42,465 nucleotides of DNA from Rhizobium sp. PDO1-076 (GCF_000247475.1 NZ_AHZC01000244.1:1-42465); one strand, 5' to 3'; shown: positions 9,237 to 17,752, counted from the stretch's first letter. The notes: generated by a model from the sequence alone, not told the origin. Translations and numbers: made by a program.

Positions 9237-10250
9237 CTATCTGCGACGCAATAAAACGATGAACGCAAGCCCGCCCACCAGACCTGTGACAACGCCGATC
9301 GGCATGTCTTCTGGCGCCATGACGACGCGAGCGGCAATGTCGGCCAGGATCAGAACGATCGCGCCGACAAAAGCGGACAGGGGAATGACGCGGACATTGT
9401 CACTGCCGCCGAGAAGACGGACGACATGCGGGATCAGCAGTCCGACAAATCCGATGGCACCCGAAAAGGCCACCATGACACCGGTCAGAAGCGCCGTGAC
9501 TACAAACAGTTGTGCTCGAAAACGCGGGACTGGGATGCCCAGCGTTGCGGCAGTCTCGTCTCCCATGGCAAGCGCATTGATTTCGCGCGCGCGCAGCACG
9601 AGCCAGATCAATGATAGACCGAGCGCCAGCGCCGGATAAAGCAGATGCGACCACTGTGCGAGACCCAGCCCGCCCAACATCCAGAAGACCACGGTATGGG
9701 CAGCGCGCGGATCGCCGAGGAAGATCGTGAGATTGCCCAGCGCCGTCGCGACAAAGGCGACGGCCACACCCGACAGTACAAGTCGGTCGGCCGCAGCCCC
9801 GGAGTAATGGGTGACCGCCATGACGGCCAGCATTGCACACAGGGCACCGATGAAGGCAAACAGGGGCACGGTGACGAGACCGAAGATCAATCCTGTGTGC
9901 AGCAGCGCGACGATCGCGCCCAGCGCGCCGCCCGAGGAGACACCAAGCAAATGCGGGTCGGCAAGTGGATTGCGCGTCACCGCCTGCAGGACAGCACCGA
10001 CGACGGCGAGGCCCGAGCCGACAAGACCGGCCAGGATCACGCGCGGGAAGCGCACATCCCAGACGATACTTTCCCGTCCGGCAGACCAAGTCGCCTCAGT
10101 GAAGCCCGGATGAAGCTTGTTGGCGATGATCGACCAGACCGTGGTAAACGGGATGGGCGCGGCTCCAAAGGATACACCAGCCGTCAGGCACAGGCCCATT
10201 ATGGCGACGGCAAGCGCCGCCCACATCAATATTCTGCCGACCGTCATCAT
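9237..10250 (-). CDS. FecCD-family ABC permease, probable corrinoid/cobalt uptake
   Basis: Polytopic inner-membrane permease of 337 residues in the BtuC/FecCD/FhuB class, with about ten hydrophobic helices. Family landmarks are VVGAVLQAVTRNPLADPHLLGVSSGG, the cytoplasmic L-loop near LAMGDETAATLGIPV, and GLLIPHVVRLLGG near the end. It is the last gene of the riboswitch-controlled unit, 80 bases after the binding protein. ATGs at 10250 and 10247 are both possible, and the ribosome site is weak. Iron-siderophore and heme permeases share the fold. The corrinoid assignment comes from the upstream cobalamin riboswitch, not from this protein alone. Confidence 0.82.
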   Translation of the reverse strand: MMTVGRILMWAALAVAIMGLCLTAGVSFGAAPIPFTTVWSIIANKLHPGFTEATWSAGRESIVWDVRFPRVILAGLVGSGLAVVGAVLQAVTRNPLADPHLLGVSSGGALGAIVALLHTGLIFGLVTVPLFAFIGALCAMLAVMAVTHYSGAAADRLVLSGVAVAFVATALGNLTIFLGDPRAAHTVVFWMLGGLGLAQWSHLLYPALALGLSLIWLVLRAREINALAMGDETAATLGIPVPRFRAQLFVVTALLTGVMVAFSGAIGFVGLLIPHVVRLLGGSDNVRVIPLSAFVGAIVLILADIAARVVMAPEDMPIGVVTGLVGGLAFIVLLRRR

Positions 10251-10278
10251 ACGCCTATCTGCTGGACAAAATACAGTT

Positions 10279-10302
10279 CACCGGACACTACAGCGCCCGG
10301 TG
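10279..10302 (-). promoter_or_regulatory. Intercistronic hairpin between binding protein and permease
   Basis: CACCGG (10279-10284) pairs with CCGGTG (10297-10302). It lies in the 80-base gap between the two genes and has no U-tract. It may set the ratio of binding protein to permease. Weak evidence. Confidence 0.3.
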
Positions 10303-10330
10303 ATGCCCGTGTTCGGGGACTTCCGTCGTT

Positions 10331-11293
10331 CTACATATTGCGGGGATGGAACGCGTCAGCCAGTCTGCCAATGCCGTCGATGTTGCGCGGTCCCGGCGTT
10401 GCCTCGACATAGTCGAGAACAACGAAACGGTCCTGCTTGACCGCGTCGAGATTCTTGAAGGCCGGGTTTTCCATCATGAAGGCGATCTTCTGTTCGGCCG
10501 TCACGTCGCCGTAGTTGACGATAACGATCACCTGCGGATTTCGTTCGATCACAGGCTCCCAGGACACTTCAGTCCAGCTTTTCTCGACATCATCCATGAT
10601 GTTGATGCCGCCGGCGGCTTCAATCATTGCCGTGGGAATGCCGTATCGGCCGGAGGTGAACGGCTTCTCGGTTCCAGAATCATAGACGAAGACGCGGACC
10701 GGTTCCGTCACCTCGCCGATACGGGTGCGGACGTCAGCAAGGCCTTTTTCATAGCCGGCTACAAGCTCGTTGGCGCGATCTTCGACGCCGAAGATCTTGC
10801 CGAGATTGACGAGATCGACAAACATATCATTCATCGTCGGCTTGTCCTTAGCCATGATGTGAATGCAGGATTCCGCCAGTTCGTAGACCTTGATCTTGAA
10901 AGCATCCAGTGTATCCGGGGTGACCTCGCCACCGACTTTCATGCCGTAGTTCCAACCCGCGAAATAGAAATCGGCGTCCGCGTTCAGCAACACTTCCTTG
11001 GTCGGATACTTGGGCGACAGTTCGGGCAGTTCCTTGACGCCCTCCCTGATTTTTGCGTCGAGGGTCTTCCAGCCGGAGACGCCGGTATAGCCAACCATGC
11101 GATCCTGAAGCTTCAATGCCAGCATCATCTCGGTCAGATTGACGTCGTTGGAAACCGCTCGGCTGGGCGCGGCCTCGAAGGTCACGTCGCGGTTACAACT
11201 CTTGACGGTCACCGGATAGGCAAGCGCTGAGCTCGCAAGCAATGCGGACACGACGAAACTCGCGGTGGATGTGGCAAGGCGTAGGAAAAACAT
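10331..11293 (-). CDS. TroA/BtuF-like ABC substrate-binding protein
   Basis: Periplasmic binding protein of 320 residues. The N-terminus MFFLRLATSTASFVVSALLASSALA is a Sec signal peptide, probably cleaved after ALA. The mature protein begins YPVTVKSCNRDVTFE and has the helical-backbone fold of class III binding proteins (FecB/BtuF type), with VLLNADADFYFAGW and PVIERNPQVIVIVNYG. The start at 11293 is chosen for the signal peptide and an AGGACT site; the longer frame to 11404 overlaps the ATPase gene. Its genes lie behind a cobalamin riboswitch, so the ligand is probably a corrinoid, though a siderophore cannot be excluded. Confidence 0.83.
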   Translation of the reverse strand: MFFLRLATSTASFVVSALLASSALAYPVTVKSCNRDVTFEAAPSRAVSNDVNLTEMMLALKLQDRMVGYTGVSGWKTLDAKIREGVKELPELSPKYPTKEVLLNADADFYFAGWNYGMKVGGEVTPDTLDAFKIKVYELAESCIHIMAKDKPTMNDMFVDLVNLGKIFGVEDRANELVAGYEKGLADVRTRIGEVTEPVRVFVYDSGTEKPFTSGRYGIPTAMIEAAGGINIMDDVEKSWTEVSWEPVIERNPQVIVIVNYGDVTAEQKIAFMMENPAFKNLDAVKQDRFVVLDYVEATPGPRNIDGIGRLADAFHPRNM

Positions 11294-11309
11294 GAGAAGT
11301 CCTTTAAAA

Positions 11310-12104
11310 TCAAGCTGTTTCGAGTGAAAATGAGAAGCGGGCGGTGCTGTTGCCCGGCACCGGATGGGCCATGGCCGAAACGCCGAACGTGGTCGAGACG
11401 GCATGGGATGTCAGAACCTGGTCCGGTGTTCCGAATGCGGTCATGCGGCCCTCGCACATCAGCGCGACATGCGTTGCGAAATCACCGGCAAGATTGATGT
11501 CGTGCAGAGTGGTGATGATGGTGAGCTTGAGCGTGCGCAGCAAATTCAGGATCTCGAGCTGGTGGCGGATGTCGAGATGGTTCGTCGGCTCATCGAGAAT
11601 GATGATTTCCGGCTTCTGGGTCAGAGCGCGGGCAACCAGGACGCGCTGTTTCTCGCCTCCCGAAAGCGTGGAAAACTGGCGCGCGGCAAGATGCTTGAGG
11701 TTCAGGTGTTCCAGGGCATGGGCAACCTCGTGGCGGTCCTCGTCGGTCCAGCCGGTCAGACCTTCGCGCCAGGGTATGCGTCCCATCATCACCACGTCGC
11801 GCACACTAAATGGAAAGTCCGCCGGCATTTCCTGAAGCACCACCGCGATGCGGCGCGCAACCTGTCGGGAGCCGATTTGCCAGATGTCTTCGCCGCCGAC
11901 TTCGACCTTGCCTTCCCGCGGAGGAACACCGCGATACAGGCAGCGCAAAAGCGATGTCTTGCCGGCACCATTCGGGCCGATGATCGCAAGTCGCTCGCCA
12001 GCATCAAGCGCGAAATTGACGCCGCGCACCAGAAAGAGCCCCGGTTTCGGACCCCAGCCAAGATTGGACACGTTGATCGACGTGCCGGTCGCATCACAGC
12101 TCAC
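11310..12104 (-). CDS. ABC transporter ATPase (BtuD/FecE type)
   Basis: Cytoplasmic ATPase of 264 residues. Walker A is GPNGAGKTSLL, the signature LSGGEKQRVLVARAL, and Walker B IIILDEPTNHLDI, followed by the switch histidine in TTLHDINLA. This sequence type belongs to metal-chelate and vitamin B12 importers. Its ATG overlaps the stop codon of the DUF1636 gene by four bases (ATGA), so the two are translationally coupled. It should energise the permease at 9237-10250. Confidence 0.88.
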   Translation of the reverse strand: MSCDATGTSINVSNLGWGPKPGLFLVRGVNFALDAGERLAIIGPNGAGKTSLLRCLYRGVPPREGKVEVGGEDIWQIGSRQVARRIAVVLQEMPADFPFSVRDVVMMGRIPWREGLTGWTDEDRHEVAHALEHLNLKHLAARQFSTLSGGEKQRVLVARALTQKPEIIILDEPTNHLDIRHQLEILNLLRTLKLTIITTLHDINLAGDFATHVALMCEGRMTAFGTPDQVLTSHAVSTTFGVSAMAHPVPGNSTARFSFSLETA

Positions 12105-12508
12105 TGGAGATGCTCCCCGGACTGTTCAGAGACGAGAACCGAGGCCGGAATGCGCGCCAGAACCTTGCCGCCGAGCCCGCGGGGACGCTCTGCTTCTCGG
12201 GTCATGCCGTCGGGTCGCTCGCCATAAAGTTTGGCGAATGCAACCAACGCCTCGATATCGGCGTCAGGTTCTATATCACCAAACAGATAGGTGGCCTTGC
12301 CGCTTGCCTGGAAAGCGATGGTGCAGGGCCTTCGGCAGCCCGCCATGCAGACGGTGCCTTCAACCGCAAAGTCGCGATTGTCCGACGCATCCATCTTCGA
12401 CAGACACGCGTTCAGGTGATCAAGAAGCTTAAGTCCGGGCCGGCACGCGGTGCCGGTTATACGGCAATCCGTACAGACGGTTACCGTGTGTTGCTTCGCA
12501 GTCGCCAT
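12101..12508 (-). CDS. DUF1636 predicted metal-binding protein
   Basis: A 135-residue cytoplasmic protein with conserved cysteines: VCTDCRITGTACRPG at residues 11-25 and CMAGCRRPCTIAF near residue 54. This pattern resembles the DUF1636 (COG5469) family, often found beside cobalamin or cobalt genes, and the cysteine set suggests a metal site or a ferredoxin-like fold. It is the first gene behind the cobalamin riboswitch and is coupled to the ABC ATPase by a four-base overlap. The GGAGGAAA ribosome site upstream sits inside a hairpin. The exact function of the family is unknown. Confidence 0.82.
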   Translation of the reverse strand: MATAKQHTVTVCTDCRITGTACRPGLKLLDHLNACLSKMDASDNRDFAVEGTVCMAGCRRPCTIAFQASGKATYLFGDIEPDADIEALVAFAKLYGERPDGMTREAERPRGLGGKVLARIPASVLVSEQSGEHLQ

Positions 12509-12509
12509 G

Positions 12510-12543
12510 ATTTTCCTCCGTCGGTCATCTCCGGAGGCAAAAT
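12510..12543 (-). promoter_or_regulatory. Hairpin sequestering the DUF1636 ribosome binding site
   Basis: In the minus-strand RNA, ATTTTGCCTCCG pairs with CGGAGGAAAAT: 11 base pairs with one bulged base, around an 11-base loop. The right arm contains the Shine-Dalgarno sequence GGAGG directly before the ATG at 12508. It is the likely expression platform of the riboswitch upstream, giving translational control. Confidence 0.65.
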
Positions 12544-12626
12544 GGCACTGTAAAATGAGCGCACAGATGCGCTGCTTTCAAGCCAGATCTTTTCCATCGG
12601 AACACCCCGTCCGTTGCGGTTTCTCT

Positions 12627-12840
12627 TCTGTGACGGCAGGTCTCCTGGCTCGCGGATATCTGCTGTCCATCTGCCTTCCCACGATTGAACTCGCAGTGGC
12701 CTGGTGCTTTCGCACCACGATGGACGGCAATCCGCTTACAGTTGCGGGGGCAGCCACGGTCTTGGTCCCAATTGGGTCTTCCGCACCGTGTTCCCTATTA
12801 ATCCCCTTGGAGTCATCCAATTGGGGAACCGTCGACCCAA
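12627..12840 (-). promoter_or_regulatory. Cobalamin (adenosylcobalamin-type) riboswitch
   Basis: On the minus strand the core landmarks appear in order: GGGGATTAATAGGGAACACG, then GTGGCTGCCCCCGCAACTGT followed by AAGCGG, the B12 box GCCACTG (12700-12694), and the closing segment GCGAGCCAGGAGACCTGCC near 12632-12650. These are the conserved parts of the cobalamin aptamer. Known riboswitches of this class shut off downstream expression when cobalamin is bound. It precedes the DUF1636 and ABC transporter genes. The 5' boundary is approximate. Confidence 0.92.
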
Positions 12841-12999
12841 TGCTTAGGGCCTGCCGGGGCATTCGGTCAAGCCTGCTCATGGTCAAAGGCACTCAATCAA
12901 TCGCCTCAATTTAGTAATGTAATATCGTTACATAATCGACGATCATATACGTTGTCCAGCATATTTTTCAGGCTTGGCAATTTCACAAACGGCAGAACG

Positions 13000-13063
13000 A
13001 CCGGCACCGGACGTATGGTTGCAACCATACGTCAAATAATATTGGACTACCTCCCGTGCCGGT
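13000..13063. repeat. 24-base perfect palindrome nested in an inverted repeat
   Basis: Bases 13010-13033 are perfectly self-complementary around GGTTGCAACC (arms GACGTATGGTTG / CAACCATACGTC). Outside this, ACCGGCAC (13000-13007) pairs with GTGCCGGT (13056-13063). The region 12841-13204 between riboswitch and epimerase gene holds no gene I can support, so this is its main feature. It may be an operator for an unidentified dimeric regulator. Confidence 0.6.
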
Positions 13064-13204
13064 GCAAAGTACTCGTCAGTGGCGTGTTTTTCGGCCATTT
13101 CCCTGATAGGTTTACGGAGGCGCAGTCGTGGACAGATCCGGTGAGGATATCTTGCCGGCGGGCCAGACTGGCACGTATTCGTACAATTGCAGGAGTAGTC
13201 GATT

Positions 13205-14215
13205 TTGCAGATCCGGGACGGTAGCGACGGCGACACAATCGTCGTCGCGGGTGGAGCGGGCTTTCTCGGCTCACATCTGTGCGAAAAACTGCTTGGACAC
13301 GGTCACGGGGTCATCTGCGTCGATTCCTTCCTGACCGGATCCCAGAAGAACATTGCACATCTGCGCGCCAATCAGGGCTTCTCCTTGATCGAGCACGACA
13401 TTTGCGATCCGCTTGAAATCGACGAGCAGATCGACAGGATATACAATCTTGCCTGCGCGGCATCACCGCCCAGCTACCAGGCCGATCCATTCCACACGAT
13501 GATGACCTGCGTGAAAGGCACAGGCAACCTGCTGCTGCTCGCCGAACAGCATGGTGCCCGTTTCCTGCAAGCGTCGACCAGCGAAATCTATGGTGATCCC
13601 GAAATTCATCCCCAGACGGAGGAATACCGCGGCTCGGTCAATTGCACAGGTCCGCGCGCCTGCTATGACGAAGGAAAACGTGCTGCGGAAGCCCTTTGTT
13701 TCGATCTCTTTCGCCTCGGCCGCGTAGATGCCCGCGTCGCCAGGCTGTTCAACACCTATGGCCCGCGCATGCAGCCCGACGATGGCCGGATCGTGTCCAA
13801 TCTGGTTGTCCAGGCGCTGTCCGGCCGCGCGCTCACCCTCTACGGAACGGGACATCAGACACGATCCTTCTGTTATGTCTCCGACATGATCCGTGGGCTG
13901 GTCGCGCTGATGGAGCGGGAACCTAATCCGGCATTGCCGATCAACCTTGGCAATCCGGACGAATTCAGCATCTGTGAACTCGCCGAAATGGTCCAGCGCG
14001 AAATCCCGACCAGCAAGGATGTGGTTTACCTGCCGCTGCCGATCGACGACCCAAGGCGGCGGCAACCAGATATCCGTCGTGCAGTCGATCTTCTCGACTG
14101 GCGGCCCGAAATTCCGTTGGAAGAAGGACTGCGCCACACAATCGACTGGTTCAAGCAAATGATCAGACCTGCTGATTTACAGCTCGCAAGGCTTGAGGCG
14201 GCTTCGGCAGTTTGA
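13205..14215 (+). CDS. UDP-glucuronate decarboxylase-like NAD-dependent epimerase (UDP-xylose synthase type)
   Basis: Extended short-chain dehydrogenase of 336 residues, probably converting UDP-glucuronate to UDP-xylose in the cytoplasm for surface polysaccharide. The NAD motif GGAGFLG is at residues 16-22. The active-site segments QASTSEIYGDPE and GPRACYDEGKRAAE (Y154, K158) and the later FNTYGPRM and QTRSFCYVSD closely follow UXS enzymes. The start is a TTG at 13205 with AGGAG nine bases upstream; no ATG fits. It stands alone, with no neighbouring polysaccharide genes. A dTDP-glucose dehydratase-type activity is less likely because the UXS signature is so complete. Confidence 0.82.
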   Translation: MQIRDGSDGDTIVVAGGAGFLGSHLCEKLLGHGHGVICVDSFLTGSQKNIAHLRANQGFSLIEHDICDPLEIDEQIDRIYNLACAASPPSYQADPFHTMMTCVKGTGNLLLLAEQHGARFLQASTSEIYGDPEIHPQTEEYRGSVNCTGPRACYDEGKRAAEALCFDLFRLGRVDARVARLFNTYGPRMQPDDGRIVSNLVVQALSGRALTLYGTGHQTRSFCYVSDMIRGLVALMEREPNPALPINLGNPDEFSICELAEMVQREIPTSKDVVYLPLPIDDPRRRQPDIRRAVDLLDWRPEIPLEEGLRHTIDWFKQMIRPADLQLARLEAASAV

Positions 14216-14267
14216 CAGCCTCGGTGAAAATTGGCAGCACTGATCTCGAAAGGGTGGTCAGATCTCG

Positions 14268-15221
14268 ATGGCAAAGCGACAGGAAGGCCAAACTCGGCTC
14301 GATGATGCGGCAAGAGCAGGCTGGCTGTACTATGTCGCCGGTCGAACCCAGGACGAGATCGCGGTTGCAATGGGCATCTCGCGCCAGAGTGCGCAAAGGC
14401 TCGTGTCGCTCTCGGTTGCCGAAAAACTAATCAAGGTCCGGCTCGACCATCCGATTGCTGCCTGCCTTGAACTGGGCGAGGCGGTCAAAGACAAATACGG
14501 TCTCAAGCATGTCGAAATCGTCCCCAGTGACCCGGCTTCCGATTCGGCAACGGTCGGCGTGGCGGAGGCCGGTGCTGCGGAACTCGAGCGATGGCTGAAA
14601 CAGCCCGATCCGCTGGTCATTGCCATGGGCACCGGACGCACGCTGCGCGCCATGGTCGATCAGCTTTCGCCCATGGAGTGCCCACAGCACAAGATTGTTT
14701 CGTTGACCGGCAATATCAGCCCGGATGGCTCGGCCGCCTATTTCAACGTCATCTTTTCGATGGCGGATGCGGTCAAGGCCCGGCATTTCCCCATGCCTCT
14801 CCCCGTTATCGTGTCGTCGCGGGAAGAGCGCGACCTTTTGCATCGCCAGCCGCTGGTCGCCCCGACGATCGAACTCGGCAAATCGTCCAATGCAGCCTTC
14901 GTCGGCATCGGCGAGATGACGCTCAACGCGCCCCTCCTGCTGGACGGCTTCCTGCAGCAGAACGAGATGGAGGCGCTGCTGACAGCGGGCGCGACAGGTG
15001 AAATCTGCGGTTGGATCTTTGGTCCCGATGGACGCCTGCTCGATGACCCCGTCAACGAACGGGTGGCAAGCCTTGCCATTCCCTCGCGTGACACCTCGAC
15101 GGTGATTGGCATGGCCCGCGGCCAACGCAAACATGCCGCCATCCGCGCTGCGGCACGCGGCAGGCACATCAACGGACTGATTACGGACGAAGACGCTGCG
15201 CGTTATCTGCTCAAGAATTGA
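14268..15221 (+). CDS. SorC-family sugar-responsive transcription regulator
   Basis: Regulator of 317 residues with an N-terminal helix-turn-helix (about residues 25-50: RTQDEIAVAMGISRQSAQRL) and a C-terminal sugar-binding domain of the SorC/DeoR-like type (IAMGTGRTLRAMVDQL, IVSLTGNISPDGSA, FVGIGEM). Proteins of this family bind sugar phosphates or polyols. It lies 151 bases upstream of smoE in the same orientation, so it is the obvious regulator of the polyol operon. The ATG at 14268 has AAAGGGTGG upstream. The sign of regulation cannot be told from sequence. Confidence 0.88.
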   Translation: MAKRQEGQTRLDDAARAGWLYYVAGRTQDEIAVAMGISRQSAQRLVSLSVAEKLIKVRLDHPIAACLELGEAVKDKYGLKHVEIVPSDPASDSATVGVAEAGAAELERWLKQPDPLVIAMGTGRTLRAMVDQLSPMECPQHKIVSLTGNISPDGSAAYFNVIFSMADAVKARHFPMPLPVIVSSREERDLLHRQPLVAPTIELGKSSNAAFVGIGEMTLNAPLLLDGFLQQNEMEALLTAGATGEICGWIFGPDGRLLDDPVNERVASLAIPSRDTSTVIGMARGQRKHAAIRAAARGRHINGLITDEDAARYLLKN

Positions 15222-15372
15222 GCTCAACGATTAAATTAAATCCTTTCATTTCAATTGACTGAGTATTTTGTGCGGCATTGCAGCATGGAATGCCCATTGA
15301 CTTTCGATGCCCATGAAGTGAGTAATTGCCCATGAGCAAAGCGAATGCTCAGTTCTCTTCTGGGAGGAAGAC
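15222..15372 (+). promoter_or_regulatory. Upstream region of the polyol operon
   Basis: AT-rich gap between regulator and smoE. TTGACT at 15255-15260 is a possible -35 element, but no convincing -10 follows. TTGAGCTCAA (15218-15227) is a 10-base palindrome overlapping the regulator stop. TGCCCAT occurs three times, at 15291, 15308 and 15327, at 17 and 19 base spacing. Any of these could be regulator sites; none is proven. Confidence 0.4.
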
Positions 15373-16686
15373 ATGAAATTGAAGACTTTTCTGCTGGGTG
15401 CATGCTCAGCTCTCGCACTTGCGGGCATGGCATCTGCCGAAACCCTCACCATCGCGACCGTGAACAATGGCGACATGATCCGCATGCAGGGTCTGACGTC
15501 GGAATTTACCGCGAAGAACCCCGACATCCAGGTCGAATGGGTCACGCTGGAAGAAAACGTCCTGCGTGAACGTGTCACTACCGACATCGCGACCAAGGGT
15601 GGGCAATACGACATCATGACGATCGGCACCTATGAAGTTCCGATCTGGGCCAAGCAGGGCTGGCTTCTGCCGCTCGACAATCTCGGCGCGGACTATGATG
15701 TCGACGATCTTCTGCCGGCTATCCGTTCGGGCCTTACCGGCGACGACAGCAAGCTCTATGCCGCACCGTTCTACGGCGAAAGCTCCATGGTCATGTACCG
15801 TCGCGACCTGATGGAAAAGGCTGGCTTGACCATGCCTGACGCGCCGACCTGGGAATTCATAGGCGAGGCAGCTCGCAAGATGACCGACCGCGAAGCCGGC
15901 ATCAACGGCATTTGCCTTCGCGGCAAGGCCGGCTGGGGCGAAAACATGGCGTTCCTCACGGCAACGTCGAATGCTTTCGGCGCACGCTGGTTCGACGAAA
16001 ACTGGAAGCCGCAGTTCGATCAGCCGGAATGGAAAAACACCCTCGACATGTATGTGAAGCTGATGAACGACGCTGGCCCGCAGGGCGCTTCGTCTAACGG
16101 CTTCAACGAAAACCTGGCACTGTTCCAGCAGGGCAAGTGCGGCATGTGGATCGATGCAACCGTCGCCGCCTCGTTCGTGACCAACCCGAAGGACTCGACA
16201 GTTGCCGACAAGGTCGGCTTCGCCCTGGCGCCTGATACCGGCCTTGGCAAGCGTGGCAACTGGCTCTGGGCATGGAACCTTGCCATTCCGGCCGGCTCGC
16301 AGAAGACCGCTTCCGCCGAGAAGTTCATCGCCTGGGCAACCGGCAAGGAATACGCAAACCTCGTCGCTTCCAAGGAAGGCTGGGCCAACGTTCCTCCGGG
16401 CACGCGCACCTCGCTCTATGAAAATGCCGAGTACCAGAAGGCGGCTCCCTTCGCCAAGATGACGCTCGACAGCATCAATGCGGCTGATCCGAAGAACCCG
16501 ACTGTCAAGCCGGTGCCTTATGTCGGCGTGCAGTTCGTCGCCATTCCGGAGTTCCAGGGTCTCGGCACCACCGTCGGCCAGCTGTTCTCTGCAGCGCTTG
16601 CAGGCCAGATGTCAGTCGACGATGCTCTTGCACAGGCCCAGCAGGTCACCGAGCGCGAAATGACCCGCGGCGGTTACATCAAGTAA
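15373..16686 (+). CDS. smoE: Sorbitol/mannitol ABC transporter substrate-binding protein
   Basis: Periplasmic binding protein of 437 residues. MKLKTFLLGACSALALAGMASA is a signal peptide cleaved before ETLTIATVNNGD. The rest is a family 1 extracellular solute-binding protein with YGESSMVMYRRDLMEKAGL and GKCGMWIDATVAASFV. GGAGGA precedes the ATG. It opens the smoEFGK-smoS-mtlK operon, whose order matches the polyol operons of Rhodobacter and rhizobia, and this supports sorbitol/mannitol as substrate. Other hexitols such as galactitol are possible. Confidence 0.9.
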   Translation: MKLKTFLLGACSALALAGMASAETLTIATVNNGDMIRMQGLTSEFTAKNPDIQVEWVTLEENVLRERVTTDIATKGGQYDIMTIGTYEVPIWAKQGWLLPLDNLGADYDVDDLLPAIRSGLTGDDSKLYAAPFYGESSMVMYRRDLMEKAGLTMPDAPTWEFIGEAARKMTDREAGINGICLRGKAGWGENMAFLTATSNAFGARWFDENWKPQFDQPEWKNTLDMYVKLMNDAGPQGASSNGFNENLALFQQGKCGMWIDATVAASFVTNPKDSTVADKVGFALAPDTGLGKRGNWLWAWNLAIPAGSQKTASAEKFIAWATGKEYANLVASKEGWANVPPGTRTSLYENAEYQKAAPFAKMTLDSINAADPKNPTVKPVPYVGVQFVAIPEFQGLGTTVGQLFSAALAGQMSVDDALAQAQQVTEREMTRGGYIK

Positions 16687-16728
16687 TTTCCTCCCGAAGG
16701 AAATGAAGCCGTCCGGATCGCGATCCGG
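16686..16728 (+). promoter_or_regulatory. Two hairpins directly after smoE
   Basis: ATTTCCT (16686-16692) pairs with AGGAAAT (16698-16704). CCGGATCGCGATCCGG (16713-16728) is a perfect 16-base palindrome. A further GGCCAATTTGGCC palindrome lies at 16784-16796. Stems in this position often keep binding-protein message more abundant than permease message. No U-run is seen, so this is not called a terminator. Confidence 0.5.
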
Positions 16729-16867
16729 GCGGCGACACCAAAAGTTCAACGCGCCTCTCCTGCCGTTCGGCGCGGATGCTTCGGGCCAATTTGGCCGACA
16801 CAAGAAAACGAGCTGACGCAGCCGGCCAATTCAGCCGCGCGTGTTGGCCATCAGGGTGGGTTCTTCC

Positions 16868-17740
16868 ATGGCTACGCACAACACACGGACGCTGTCGCGT
16901 CTCATGATGGCGCCGTCCGTCGGTCTTCTTCTCGTCTGGATGATTGTGCCGCTGGCGATGACACTGTGGTTCTCGTTCCAGAACTACAATCTGCTCAATC
17001 CAGGCAATGTCAGCTTCGCAGGCCTGTTCAACTACAAATATTTCTATACCGATCCTGCCTTCTTCCAGTCGATCTGGAACACGCTGCTGATCGTCGGCGG
17101 CGTTCTGTTGATCACCGTGGTCGGCGGCATCGCTATCGCCCTTTTGCTCGACCAGCCAATGTTCGGCCAAGGTATTGTCCGTATCCTGATCATCTCGCCC
17201 TTCTTCGTCATGCCACCGGTTGCCGCGCTGGTGTGGAAGAACATGATCATGCATCCCGGCTACGGCGTGCTGGCCGATATCAATCGGGCGTTCGGCCTGC
17301 AGCCGGTCGACTGGTTCGGGCAATATCCGCTGTTTTCGATCATCGTCATCGTCGCCTGGCAATGGTTGCCGTTTGCGACACTGATCCTGCTGACCGCTCT
17401 TCAGTCCCTGGACGGTGAGCAGAAGGAAGCGGCCGAGATGGATGGGGCCGGCTTTGTCAGCCAGTTCATCTATCTGACCCTGCCGCATCTGGCGCGTGCG
17501 ATCACCGTCGTCATCCTGATCCAGACGATCTTCCTGCTCGGCGTCTACGCGGAAATCCTCGTCACCACCAATGGCGGGCCCGGCTATGCCTCCACCAACC
17601 TGCCCTTCCTGATCTACCGAACGGCCCTGCTTGGCTATGACGTCGGCGGCGCATCAGCAGGCGGCATCATCGCAGTCATCCTCGCCAATATCGTCGCCTT
17701 CTTCCTGATGCGCGCCGTCGGCAAGAACCTCGACCGCTAA
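16868..17740 (+). CDS. smoF: Polyol ABC transporter permease (first subunit)
   Basis: Inner-membrane permease of 290 residues, MalF class, with six hydrophobic helices (for example MMAPSVGLLLVWMIVPLAMTLW) and the coupling loop EQKEAAEMDGAGF. The start MATHNTRTL at 16868 is preferred over an upstream GTG at 16841 because other permeases begin at this distance from the first helix; the ribosome site GGGTGGG is modest. It pairs with SmoG to form the channel. It lies 181 bases after smoE, across the hairpin region, and 12 bases before smoG. Confidence 0.9.
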   Translation: MATHNTRTLSRLMMAPSVGLLLVWMIVPLAMTLWFSFQNYNLLNPGNVSFAGLFNYKYFYTDPAFFQSIWNTLLIVGGVLLITVVGGIAIALLLDQPMFGQGIVRILIISPFFVMPPVAALVWKNMIMHPGYGVLADINRAFGLQPVDWFGQYPLFSIIVIVAWQWLPFATLILLTALQSLDGEQKEAAEMDGAGFVSQFIYLTLPHLARAITVVILIQTIFLLGVYAEILVTTNGGPGYASTNLPFLIYRTALLGYDVGGASAGGIIAVILANIVAFFLMRAVGKNLDR

Positions 17741-17752
17741 GGAGAAGACATC

